Shown piece after piece: positions 1 to 11,600 of a stretch of 42,500 nucleotides of DNA (positions are counted from its first letter, which is position 1; every line of letters starts with the position of its first letter). The notes beneath the pieces were generated by a model. The model was not told where the DNA came from. It saw only the letters and a program-made list of their open reading frames with translations, and ran no database searches. Source of the stretch: Mesostigma viride (taxonomy: Eukaryota; Streptophyta; Mesostigmatophyceae; Mesostigmatales; Mesostigmataceae); the NCBI GenBank assembly GCA_009746045.1, contig RPFO01000819.1, forward strand, positions 1,096,608-1,139,107, read 5' to 3'. Made by a program: the position numbers and the translations under genes.

Positions 1-26
1 TGCATGATGCCTTCCTTTGTTGTTCA

Positions 27-232
27 GTCCCCATCTTGTAGGACAGCAAGCTTACCAAATGGGAATGATACAAAATGGGGGTAGTCCCCATCTTGTAGGA
101 GAGGTGGGCAGGTGTGGGCCCACGCTACAGGGTAAAACAAGGCAGCTACTGGTGTGTAGCCGAGGGTAAAACAAGGAATCTACGACTACGTAACCCAGGG
201 TAAAACAAGGCATCTGTGTAAGCAAAGCATTC
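27..232. repeat. Short tandem repeats at the left edge
   Basis: The words GGTAAAACAAGG begin at 131, 165 and 199, giving a 34-bp unit repeated three times with diverged spacers. A 17-bp word, GTCCCCATCTTGTAGGA, occurs at 27 and again at 84. No coding potential is evident. The rest of 1-728 holds no gene I can support. Confidence 0.7.
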
Positions 233-728
233 ATCTGAACCCTTTGGAGTTGTGGGTGAACGGATGAACAAACGCTTGAATGTCTAAGTACAAGCGGCCG
301 GGCGGTTCTTGTCGCCGCGGCTCCGCTCTTCAGTCCACTAACAGGCGCAGTACAGCGGATGGCTCTGCGGGTGAGCGGGTCAGGGATTCACAGTGGGTGG
401 CAGGCGGTGGGTTTTAGCTTTTCGTTTGAACCTTGTTGTTGGAAGCCTGTTGTTGGAAACCTTGTTCTTGGGAAGCATGCTAGGCGGTGCCACACCGTGG
501 CGAACCGGTGGCGGTGCCAAACCGCTTGCTTGGAGACCCGGTTTGCTCGGGGTAGGCGGCGTCGTTTTGCTCCACGTCTACGGAGCACCCTTATCTCCCA
601 CGCACTGTTAGCCCGCACGCACCCCTTGGCCGCACGCACCAGTGGCCCACATGCATCATCAGCCCATATGCATCTGTAGCCAGGCCAGGGATGATTAGGA
701 CTTGGATAGGTGCGGAGCCGTGGCAACG

Positions 729-1066
729 TATGTTACTGTGGTCTCTTTGGTGATGTACTAGTACTTTTGGTTTATCAATGTGCCCCCGTTGGTAGTTTAG
801 TAGTATGACAACATATGTTACTGTGGTCTCTTTGGTAATGTACTAGTACTTTTGGTTTATCAATGTGCCCCCGTTGGTGGTTTAGTAGTATGACAACATA
901 TGTTACTGTGGTCTCTTTGGTAATGTACTAGTACTTTTGGTTTATCAATGTGGCCTCGTTGGTAGTGTGGTAGTATGACAACATATGTTACTGTGGTCTC
1001 TTTGGTAATGTACTCGTACTTTTGGTTTATCAATGTGGCCTCGTTGGTAGTTTAGTAGTATGACAT
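729..1066. repeat. 85-bp tandem repeat, four copies
   Basis: Copies start at 729, 814, 899 and 984, each with TATGTTACTGTGGTCTCTTT. The units are nearly identical, with scattered substitutions such as GTGCCCCC versus GTGGCCTC. The array ends at about 1066, where TGACAACA becomes TGACATCA. Function unknown; it lies upstream of a possible terminal exon. Confidence 0.9.
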
Positions 1067-1250
1067 CACCGGTATCATGTCCCATGGACATGCATGCGTA
1101 TAGACCACCATGATGGGGGGGGGGCCATGATGGGAGGGGCCATGATGGGGTGAGCCGTGAGGTGGTTGTGTGGCCACACTTGGGGGATCTCACGGCTGTC
1201 ATCGTGAATGTGTCATGGCTCCTCACTGCTGTCGCTTGCCACCCTGGCAG

Positions 1251-1394
1251 GTGCCCGTGGGCGCGGAGACCGTCCCTGTGAGCACCCTGGTCACCGCCCG
1301 GCCAAACCAGCCGCCTGACCACCGTGTGCTTCACCTGGTGTGGGACCAGGACGAGGCCGGGGCGCTCTGCATCTCGTCGCACTACTTAGAATAA
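1251..1394 (+). CDS. Possible terminal exon of an unrecognised gene
   Basis: A polypyrimidine stretch ending CCACCCTGGCAG is followed by a 47-codon open segment ending in TAA at 1392-1394. The peptide starts VPVGAETVPVSTLV and ends CISSHYLE. It looks compositionally like protein, with few rare residues and the GC-rich third positions of the clear exons elsewhere in the window. I do not recognise the family and could not find the upstream exon between 1 and 1250, where the 85-bp repeats would then be intronic. It could equally be a chance open frame. Confidence 0.3.
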   Translation: MPVGAETVPVSTLVTARPNQPPDHRVLHLVWDQDEAGALCISSHYLE

Positions 1395-3024
1395 GAGCGG
1401 TTACAGTCTCTTGATCATAGGCTCTTGATTATTGGCTCTTGGGCATGGGCTCTTGGTCATGGGCTCTCATGCTGTCATCGTTAGGGGGATGACCGGAAGG
1501 GCATGTGGATGACTGGAAGGTCAGGTTAGGCCTAATGAACCTGGTCAATGCAGCTAAGCCGATTCGCGGATGCTTTGTCCTCGATTTGTCCTGCCAATGG
1601 AGAAACGTTAGCTGGTTCATAAGAATTTCGGTCCACGGCCTCGGCAAGGGTGGTGACCAGTCATAAAGGGCGGCACGACCCCTTGCCTGTCTGCCTTATG
1701 TGTAGGCTGACAGGGTGGCTAGGGCAGCCAAACATCTTGCTGTCAGTATTGGAATGATGGGCCAGTCACGTCTCTTGAGAATTGCGAGGCCATGAACTGC
1801 TTGCTAGATCCCGTGTTTACAAGGGGGAATGGTGGGCACGCGGCGGGTAGTCAGCTGTAGACCTACTATGCCGCCACAGAAACTATAAAACAGTTTGGAC
1901 AGGTGCATGTACTGTAGATAGCAGAGAAGCTTCTCAGCAGGATGGCACTGTACATGAAAAGGATACAGTATTTGTGGCATTCTTTGATTGCGTAATTCTT
2001 GATATCTAGTGCTGCATACTTGCGCATGGACATATGCCATACATGGAGTAAAATAAGATAAATCATGATTCCTGACTCCACACATTGTTATTATTATGAT
2101 GAGATTAGCATGGCCGGTACTCATGACATTCCCCTACGCATGGCATTCCCCTGTGCAAGTACTTAATCACCTTAATAAAAACCTACTTGCTTACTTGCGC
2201 GCACTGACTCAACATTTGATCGACCCAACCATGCATGCATTGTGTACAGGGGTTGAAGGCTCGATCCTTATTGGTACCCACGTGACGCAGTCTACGTGAC
2301 AATTAACGTCATGCATAAGGAAGTAAGTAAGTGAACATGCACTGAAGGCATGCCACGCAGTACGCGATGAGGTACTTTTCTACGCGGATACTTCACCCGC
2401 GAAGGCAAGTGGCGTGACTCACTAGCCCAGGTCTGGAGTCGCAGATAGCAACTCCACGCCATCCGGACTATCCAAGACGACTGTACTCTCGGCCATGATG
2501 ACGGGTGTGGGGGTAGGTTGCATGCTAACCCCCGATAGCCCAGGAGAATATAAATGCTTCTCCCGGAGCCTGAGGGGTTTCAGGGGCATACCCAGGGTTC
2601 ACCCACAACCCCCATGCATAACCATGCATGTATGACGAGCCCTGCACCATATCAATGAAATCGAACCTGTATAAATGTGTAATGTGACTGCGTGCCTGCA
2701 CATCCTGCATGCATGCATGGCTGTAACACTACTACAACTTGCTGCAGGCAATGCATGTGGACTATGTACACCCGCCCAGTCTCTCTCCTTTTGAACAGTC
2801 ATAGGTCTTCGATCTCCATGAAGCTACCTGGCTGTGCGGCTTCCCGAATTTGCGCCCGGACCACTGATGGTCATGTCAAATGCCACCGAAGTCCTTTGCA
2901 CCACAGCATGTGTACATCCACTGATTATGTAATGGATGCCAGGTGCCTTCTTCAGTAAACAGTCGCCCCCCCATGGAGATGATCCCAACGGAGGTGCGCG
3001 AATGGTTTCAAGATCAAAGAAATC
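1395..3024. other. Non-coding stretch, no gene recognised
   Basis: It contains a 14-bp tandem repeat (1406-1468) and otherwise mixed-composition sequence with many CATGCATG words. Small open frames on both strands show no family motif or convincing splice structure. Its right end is probably the 3' UTR of the minus-strand gene ending at 3025. Confidence 0.5.
1406..1468. repeat. 14-bp tandem repeat, about 4.5 copies
   Basis: Units begin at 1406, 1420, 1434, 1448 and 1462 with the core GGCTCTTGGTCATG and point variants. It sits just after the stop of the possible terminal exon at 1394. Confidence 0.8.
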
Positions 3025-4361
3025 TCAATCCTTGGCACCGCCTTGTTGTCGGCCCTTCCACCAGAAGGCCATGATGGCAATGGACACGGGTACCACAACG
3101 GCACACGACTGCTGCAGCAAGACCTCGGTCTCTTTTGAGATGGCCCCAATGCGCGACCAGTCGCCGCTGAAGCTGCAGGGTTAGCCACGTGTGCAGGGCA
3201 TACGCAATACATGCCAACAAATATATATTCATTGAGAATGATATATTGCTGAGGTGAGATCGGCATGCATGCAACAGAAGGAAAGCCCCGAAAAGAGGAA
3301 GAACTCACATATATATAATGAACACATTTCAACATATTGGTAGTGTATAGTGCTATGTAGGTCTATAAAAACATGCCTCGATAGAGGGGGGCCATTGCCA
3401 AACAGCCCCGATTAGTGCATGGCAGCATCCATCGGCACATGGAACTCAGTATCATGCAGCTAGCCAACTCCTGTCAAATCTATGGGGACATGCAGTCTCA
3501 GCCATTCCCACATGCTGCCTTCCTGGCATGCTTCACTCAGCCAGATGCATGTCCCTGGAGCAGCCGACATTTCCTTTGGCACGCATGCTTACTGTGCTGA
3601 AGACGAGTGAGCTTCACGAGCAGAACCAGGGGGCGCTAGGGGGTTGGCGGGTGGAAGGGTGGAATGGGCTACTCGTAAGCCAACATGCCGTGCCGGCACA
3701 CATCTGCTGCCACTTGCCAGTGATATCCGTAGATGGGGTGGACATACATCTGCCCAACTCCTACCCAGATCCTGTGCTCTGCTGCGCTTTGAGTGGCATC
3801 CTGTGGGCAAGCTCACGGTGTACCCACCTTTCATCATGACCAGCAGGCTCAGGAGCGGCTGTATAGGACCGGATATATACCAACCTTGAGGGGGACCCGG
3901 GATGTACTAGTAGGTAGTTGGACCACGTAAGATTGACCAGGGATGCAGGGCAGGGAGGGAAGGCGGAGCATGCCAAGCATTTCCGGAAAGCAGTGGGATA
4001 CTGACCCGGCATCAACCAGTCCCGCGTCGAAGATTGCCAGGGCCACCACGGCGTAGAACGAGGGCTGTTGTAGCAAACCCTTCTTGCTGCCTTCCGGCGC
4101 CGGCGACTCGCCATTCTCCTGCTGTTGGGCGCTCACGGCAACAAGCGTCGCGTTGCGAGCTGACGAGCGTCTTCTACCTATATTTAGTCGAACGGCGTCG
4201 GATGCGACGAACGATCGCGACATCAGCGCTTGAGAATTGCGCGGTGTGTGCTTACCCTTGCTTTGCGTGCAAGTCTGGGAATTGGCTGTGCATGCTTGTG
4301 GAGCTGCACAGCTGCGAGGAATCGCCACCGGGTTCCCGGTAGTAACGACTGACCGTTGCAT
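3025..4361 (-). CDS. Small plastid-targeted membrane protein, two exons
   Basis: Exon 1 runs from ATG at 4361 down to 4006 and ends in a GTCAGT donor. Exon 2 runs from 3172 to the TGA at 3025-3027, after a CCCTGCAG acceptor. The phase-2 join makes 167 residues. The first 60-75 residues are rich in Ser, Thr, Arg and Ala and lack acidic residues at the start, like a chloroplast transit peptide. The mature part has one hydrophobic stretch (FYAVVALAIFDAG) running into DAGFSGDWSRIG across the splice, then a second one (AVVVPVSIAIMAFWW) and a basic tail. I recall similar uncharacterised small plastid membrane proteins in plants with a DAGYSGDWSRIG-type motif, but no established function. A GTAAGC donor and a CTAAATATAG acceptor inside exon 1 would remove 78 bp in frame (4187-4264) from the transit peptide, so a third exon is possible. 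Confidence 0.7.
3173..4005 (-). other. Intron of the plastid membrane protein gene
   Basis: An 833-bp intron with donor GTCAGT (4005 downward) and acceptor TGCAG (ending at 3173). It splits the GGC codon for Gly in the DAGFSGDW motif. No further gene is visible in it. A run of ATATATAT-like sequence occurs near 3220-3320. Confidence 0.65.
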
Positions 4362-4609
4362 TTTTAAAATTAACAAGGTCGCTTATGATTTGGTTGTCCT
4401 TGCACCAATACTATGTAGAGATAAGCCAAAAGCACTTCCCGTCGATTGTGCCAGCAGGCTGTCTTGTTGACAAGGATTTAACTTGGCTACTCTTGCCTTA
4501 CGCTCGTGACGAAGAGACTAACTAATATGGCAACAAGTATCTAATTACTGTAGGACATTACGTATACTGTTGCGCCGTCACGCAATTGGCATACCAGTCG
4601 GGTCGTCAA

Positions 4610-5291
4610 TCAATACGTAGAGGTATGGCGCCAGCATTCCAACTTTTTTGCGAGTTGTGTGTGGTTGTGAGCTGCAGAGGGTACGGCGCGGTTGATAAGG
4701 CACGTGACCTGGTCGATCTTTATGTTCAAGGCGTTGAGACTTGAGACGCCCCCGCGGTTAAACGTACGGCCGATCTCGGTAGAGGCATGCCAAATCATAC
4801 GGACATGCGGTATGGCGTACGACGCCGTGCTTGGACGCCACTGTGGTGCAGAGCAACGTCCAAACCTGACAAGCCATGGTGATTTGACCAGCGCAGCCCA
4901 TCCTCCCGCGTGACGTCCTCAAGCAGGCGATCGTCCACAGGCCTGATTTTTTGCCCGTTGCTCCGACAGCCTACAGTAGCCACTTCGCACGCTGATGTAT
5001 TCGTGCCGGCAATTCGACATCACGTTACAGCGTACAGCACTGCAGCGGCGACTGTGGCCTTACATTGTTAGCAAATGCAGTGAATTCCAGCCATTTTTCA
5101 TCGCCAAATCTAGTGCTTACATTGTGTACCGTCAGTACATGGCGGTTATATGTTTCTAGTGGCTGCCTGTAATCAACCAAAGCACTGACATAGGGCAAAA
5201 AAGCGATATCTAGTCGGCACTCGGCAGGCTGGGGGAAGCGTAAGCTCTTAGTCTTCAACGGTCGAATACTGACGTCAAATAGCTGTGCCAC
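4610..5291 (-). CDS. Hypothetical protein, two exons
   Basis: Exon 1 runs from ATG at 5291 to 5064 (76 codons) and is followed by a GTAAGG donor. Exon 2 runs from 4840 to the TGA at 4610-4612 and follows a CACCACAG acceptor. Both ends are phase 0, giving 152 residues. The N-terminus begins MAQLFDVSIRPLKTK and exon 2 includes IWHASTEIGRTFNRGG. The composition is that of an ordinary soluble protein. There is no signal peptide, membrane segment or motif that I can assign to a family. A GTCACG inside exon 2, after NIKIDQ, could be a further donor, so the C-terminus is uncertain. The gene lies head to head with the NYN gene, with about 350 bp between the proposed starts, and tail to head with the plastid membrane protein gene. 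Confidence 0.45.
4841..5063 (-). other. Intron of the hypothetical gene
   Basis: A 223-bp intron with a GTAAGG donor and a CACCACAG acceptor, phase 0 on both sides. Without splicing the upstream frame stops shortly after the donor. Confidence 0.45.
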
Positions 5292-5639
5292 GCCTCTATT
5301 TGCTATCGGATGATCTAAAGTAACATGTCGCTAGAATTCCAAAGGATTCGAGTTTTGTGGTAAGCTACGTGCCTCACCATTTTTCTGGGGTTACTGTTTC
5401 GCCTGACTAGTAGGTCTCTTACATGTGCACCATAGCGCACATCTGGGTGATTGCTGGCACGTCCCCAAATAATGGCTGTAGCGTGGGCGAGATACTTATC
5501 TTTGCGTCAACGGGTGTATGACATGGGTGGGGGAAGTGTGCAGAATTGGGGGAGAAAGTGTGCAGAAGTGTGACGCCAGCGGCGCCCCGTGGGCCCGTAC
5601 CCATCTAGACAACCGGAAAGATTATTGTGAGACAGATTC
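5292..5639. promoter_or_regulatory. Divergent intergenic region, presumed bidirectional promoter
   Basis: About 348 bp separate the minus-strand start at 5291 from the earliest in-frame ATG of the plus-strand NYN gene at 5640. No convincing TATA box or initiator could be identified. The promoter role is inferred only from the head-to-head arrangement. Confidence 0.3.
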
Positions 5640-8600
5640 ATGCATCAGAAATGCCTGCGAATTGCTGCAGAATCATCCAGATACTTCCTGACCGGGTACA
5701 GTTCCTCCTCACCATCGTCCAGGTGGCCACGGTATCTTCAACACCTGGTGGGAATGCTACACAGCCTCCATCCGTTGCATGAGATCCATCCCATTTCTCT
5801 GTTTCCCTACTTTCCCTACTGTACTGTTCACATCCGGTGCGATCCCCCCCACAGGGACGTGGATTATGCGCCCGTCCCGCACGCCATCAACCCCACGGTG
5901 GTCCCGGCCCACATAACTTCTGCCATCCGCTCGTACGGATGCCAGGGCCAGCTCCACCTGGCCGCATTTGGCAGCAACGGTCGGGTGATGGAGGCGATGG
6001 GCGTCACCAAGGGGGGGTTTTCAGTGCGCATGGTGCCGCCGTCCAAGGGGATCGGGCTAGGGTGCGTGGTGGATGGGCCACAGCAGTGCTCACCCATGGC
6101 CCCTAAGTCTATATCCTTGCATCCGCGACCTAAGTGGTCGTTCTCGCATCTGTGCCCTAAGCATTTATTCTTGCATCTGTCATTACATGTCTTAAATTTA
6201 TAATTGTTGCATCTGTCTCCCAAGTGTCTATCCTTGCGTGGGCTTGTTTTAGCCATGCCTGGAGGGCCACCCATACTAGATATTCCCTATCATGACCCCT
6301 ATTCGTGGTCCCGTCATGGCCCTTTTGGATGGTCCCGTCGTGGCCCTTTTGGGTGGTCCCGTCGTGGCCCTTTTGGGTGGTCACGTCGTGGCCCTTTTGG
6401 GTGGTCACGTCGTGGCCCTTTTGGATGGTCCTGTGGTGGCGCTTCGTTAGAGTAATAGAGTATGCGTAGGGGGCAGCCAGGCCATGAGCTCACGCGCAAT
6501 TCTGAAGCAAAAATCTCCCTTCTTTTGTGTCGCTATCTGTGTGTGCTTGCATCACCTCCCACCATCCCGCTAGCATCACCTCCCACCGTCCTGGTGGTTC
6601 TGTGCTGCCCTCTGTCACCCGATTGGCTGACACCCTCTCCATTTCCGTCCCTTCCCCAGGACCACAGCTGTTCCATACTGATGCTGTTTCCCCATGATGC
6701 TGTTTCCCCATGATGCTGTTTCCCCATGATGCTGTTTCCCCATGATGCTGTTTCCCCATGATGCTGTTTCCCCATGATGCTGTTTCCCCATGATGCTGTT
6801 TCCCTATGATGCTGTTTCCCCATGATGCTGTTTCCCCATGATGCTGTTTCCCCATGATGCTGTTTCCCCATGATGCTGTTTCCCCATGATGCTGTTTCCC
6901 CATGATGCTGTTTCCCCATGATGCTGTTTCCCCATGATGCTGTTTCCCCATGATGCTGTTTCCCCATGATGCTGTTTCCCCATGATGCTGTTTCCCATGA
7001 TGCTGTTTCCCCATGATGCTGTTTCCCCATGATGCTGTTTCCCCATGATGCTGTTTCCCCATGATGCTGTTTCCCCATGATGCTGTTTCCCCATGATGCT
7101 GTTTCCCCATGATGCTGTTTCCCCATGATGCTGTTTCCCCATGATGCTGTTTCCCCATGATCTGTTTCCCCATGATGCTGTTTCCCCATGATGCTGTTTC
7201 CCCATGATGCTGTTTCCCCATGATGCTGTTTCCCATGATGCTGTTTCCCCATGATGCTGTTTCCCCATGATGCTGTTTCCCCATGATGCTGTTTCCCCAT
7301 GATGCTGTTTCCCCATGATGCTGTTTCCCCATGATGCTGTTTCCCCATGATGCTGTTTCCCCATGATGCTGTTTCCCCATGATGCTGTTTCCCATGATGC
7401 TGTTTCCCCATGATGCTGTTTCCCCATGATGCTGTTTCCCCATGATGCTGTTTCCCCATGATGCTGTTTCCCCATGATGCTGTTTCCCCATGATGCTGTT
7501 TCCCCATGATGCTGTTTCCCCATGATGCTGTTTCCCCATGATGCTGTTTCCCCATGATGCTGTTTCCCCATGATGCTGTTTCCCATGATGCTGTTTCCCC
7601 ATGATGCTGTTTCCCCATGATGCTGTTTCCCCATGATGCTGTTTCCCCATGATGCTGTTTCCCCATGATGCTGTTTCCCCATGATGCTGTTTCCCCATGA
7701 TGCTGTTTCCCCATGATGCTGTTTCCCCATGATGCTGTTTCCCCATGATGCTGTTTCCCCATGATGCTGTTTCCCCATGATGCTGTTTCCCCATGATGCT
7801 GTTTCCCCATGATGCTGTTTCCCATGATGCTGTTTCCCCATGATGCTGTTTCCCCATGATGCTGTTTCCCCATGATGCTGTTTCCCCATGATGCTGTTTC
7901 CCCATGATGCTGTTTCCCCATGATGCTGTTTCCCCATGATGCTGTTTCCCCATGATGCTGTTTCCCCATGATGCTGTTTCCCCATGATGCTGTTTCCCCA
8001 TGATGCTGTTTCCCCATGATGCTGTTTCCCCATGATGCTGTTTCCCCATGATGCTGTTTCCCCATGATGCTGTTTCCCCATGATGCTGTTTCCCCATGAT
8101 GCTGTTTCCCCATGATGCTGTTTCCCCATGATGCTGTTTCCCCATGATGCTGTTTCCCCATGATGCTGTTTCCCCATGATGCTGTTTCCCCATGATGCTG
8201 TTTCCCCATGATGCTGTTTCCCCATGATGCTGTTTCCCCATGATGCTGTTTCCCCATGATGCTGTTTCCCCATGATGCTGTTTCCCCATGATGCTGTTTC
8301 CCCATGATGCTGTTTCCCCATGATGCTGTTTCCCCATGATGCTGTTTCCCCATGATGCTGTTTCCCCATGATGCTGTTTCCCCATGATGCTGTTTCCCCA
8401 TGATGCTGTTTCCCATGATGCTGTTTCCCCATGATGCTGTTTCCCCATGATGCTGTTTCCCCATGATGCTGTTTCCCCATGATGCTGTTTCCCCATGATG
8501 CTGTTTCCCCATGATGCTGTTTCCCCATGATGCTGTTTCCCCATGATGCTGTTTCCCCATGATGCTGTTTCCCCATGATGCTGTTTCCCCATGATGCTGT

Positions 8601-11600
8601 TTCCCCATGATGCTGTTTCCCCATGATGCTGTTTCCCCATGATGCTGTTTCCCCATGATGCTGTTTCCCCATGATGCTGTTTCCCCATGATGCTGTTTCC
8701 CCATGATGCTGTTTCCCCATGATGCTGTTTCCCCATGATGCTGTTTCCCCATGATGCTGTTTCCCCATGATGCTGTTTCCCCATGATGCTGTTTCCCCAT
8801 GATGCTGTTTCCCCATGATGCTGTTTCCCCATGATGCTGTTTCCCCATGATGCTGTTTCCCCATGATGCTGTTTCCCCATGATGCTGTTTCCCCATGATG
8901 CTGTTTCCCCATGATGCTGTTTCCCCATGATGCTGTTTCCCCATGATGCTGTTTCCCCATGATGCTGTTTCCATGATGCTGTTTCCCATGATGCTGTTTC
9001 CCCATGATGCTGTTTCCCCATGATGCTGTTTCCCATGATGCTGTTTCCCCATGATGCTGTTTCCCCATGATGCTGTTTCCCCATGATGCTGTTTCCCCAT
9101 GATGCTGTTTCCCCATGATGCTGTTTCCCCATGATGCTGTTTCCCCATGATGCTGTTTCCCCATGATGCTGTTTCCCCATGATGCTGTTCCATATGATGC
9201 TGTTTCCCCATGATGCTGTTTCCCCATGATGCTGTTTCCCCATGATGCTGTTTCCCCATGATGCTGTTTCCCCATGATGCTGTTTCCCCATGATGCTGTT
9301 TCCCCATGATGCTGTTTCCCCATGATGCTGTTTCCCCATGATGCTGTTTCCCCATGATGCTGTTTCCCCATGATGCTGTTTCCCCATGATGCTGTTTCCC
9401 CATGATGCTGTTTCCCCATGATGCTGTTTCCCCATGATGCTGTTTCCCCATGATGCTGTTTCCCCATGATGCTGTTTCCCCATGATGCTGTTTCCCCATG
9501 ATGCTGTTTCCCCATGATGCTGTTTCCCCATGATGCTGTTTCCCCATGATGCTGTTTCCCCATGATGCTGTTTCCCCATGATGCTGTTTCCCCATGATGC
9601 TGTTTCCCCATGATGCTGTTTCCCCATGATGCTGTTTCCCCATGATGCTGTTTCCCCATGATGCTGTTTCCCCATGATGCTGTTTCCCCATGATGCTGTT
9701 TCCCCATGATGCTGTTTCCCCATGATGCTGTTTCCCCATGATGCTGTTTCCCCATGATGCTGTTTCCCCATGATGCTGTTTCCCCATGATGCTGTTTCCC
9801 CATGATGCTGTTTCCCCATGATGCTGTTTCCCCATGATGCTGTTTCCCCATGATGCTGTTTCCCCATGATGCTGTTTCCCCATGATGCTGTTTCCCCATG
9901 ATGCTGTTTCCCCATGATGCTGTTTCCATGATGCTGTTTCCCCATGATGCTGTTTCCCCATGATGCTGTTTCCCCATGATGCTGTTTCCCCATGATGCTG
10001 TTTCCCCATGATGCTGTTTCCCCATGATGCTGTTTCCCCATGATGCTGTTTCCCCATGATGCTGTTTCCCCATGATGCTGTTTCCCCATGATGCTGTTTC
10101 CCCATGATGCTGTTTCCCCATGATGCTGTTTCCCCATGATGCTGTTTCCCCATGATGCTGTTTCCCCATGATGCTGTTTCCCCATGATGCTGTTTCCCCA
10201 TGATGCTGTTTCCCCATGATGCTGTTTCCCCATGATGCTGTTTCCCCATGATGCTGTTTCCCCATGATGCTGTTTCCCCATGATGCTGTTTCCCCATGAT
10301 GCTGTTTCCCCATGATGCTGTTTCCCCATGATGCTGTTTCCCCATGATGCTGTTTCCCCATGATGCTGTTTCCCCATGATGCTGTTTCCCCATGATGCTG
10401 TTTCCCCATGATGCTGTTTCCCCATGATGCTGTTTCCCCATGATGCTGTTTCCCCATGATGCTGTTTCCCCATGATGCTGTTTCCCCATGATGCTGTTTC
10501 CCCATGATGCTGTTTCCCCATGATGCTGTTTCCCCATGATGCTGTTTCCCCATGATGCTGTTTCCCCATGATGCTGTTTCCCCATGATGCTGTTTCCCCA
10601 TGATGCTGTTTCCCCATGATGCTGTTTCCCCATGATGCTGTTCCCCATGATGCTGTTTCCCCATGATGCTGTTTCCCCATGATGCTGTTTCCCCATGATG
10701 CTGTTTCCCCATGATGCTGTTTCCCCATGATGCTGTTTCCCCATGATGCTGTTTCCCCATGATGCTGTTTCCCCATGATGCTGTTTCCCCATGATGCTGT
10801 TTCCCCATGATGCTGTTTCCCCATGATGCTGTTTCCCCATGATGCTGTTTCCCCATGATGCTGTTTCCCCATGATGCTGTTTCCCCATGATGCTGTTTCC
10901 CCATGATGCTGTTTCCCCATGATGCTGTTTCCCCATGATGCTGTTTCCCCATGATGCTGTTTCCCCATGATGCTGTTTCCCCATGATGCTGTTTCCCCAT
11001 GATGCTGTTTCCCCATGATGCTGTTTCCCCATGATGCTGTTTCCCCATGATGCTGTTTCCCCATGATGCTGTTTCCCCATGATGCTGTTTCCCCATGATG
11101 CTGTTTCCCCATGATGCTGTTTCCCCATGATGCTGTTTCCCCATGATGCTGTTTCCCCATGATGCTGTTTCCCCATGATGCTGTTTCCCCATGATGCTGT
11201 TTCCCCATGATGCTGTTTCCCCATGATGCTGTTTCCCCATGATGCTGTTTCCCCATGATGCTGTTTCCCCATGATGCTGTTTCCCCATGATGCTGTTTCC
11301 CCATGATGCTGTTTCCCCATGATGCTGTTTCCCCATGATGCTGTTTCCCCATGATGCTGTTTCCCCATGATGCTGTTTCCCCATGATGCTGTTTCCCCAT
11401 GATGCTGTTTCCCCATGATGCTGTTTCCCCATGATGCTGTTTCCCCATGATGCTGTTTCCCCATGATGCTGTTTCCCCATGATGCTGTTTCCCCATGATG
11501 CTGTTTCCCCATGATGCTGTTTCCCCATGATGCTGTTTCCCCATGATGCTGTTTCCCCATGATGCTGTTTCCCCATGATGCTGTTTCCCCATGATGCTGT

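Noticed and set aside
359-726. Overlapping frames of about 70-112 codons on both strands
   Set aside because: No family motifs and no splice context. Mutually overlapping open frames in GC-rich DNA are expected by chance.
5640-6203. A stand-alone gene from ATG 5640 to the stop at 6203
   Set aside because: The frame after 6061 loses similarity to the NYN family, whereas a GTGCGT donor there joins perfectly to the second half of the domain at 20628.
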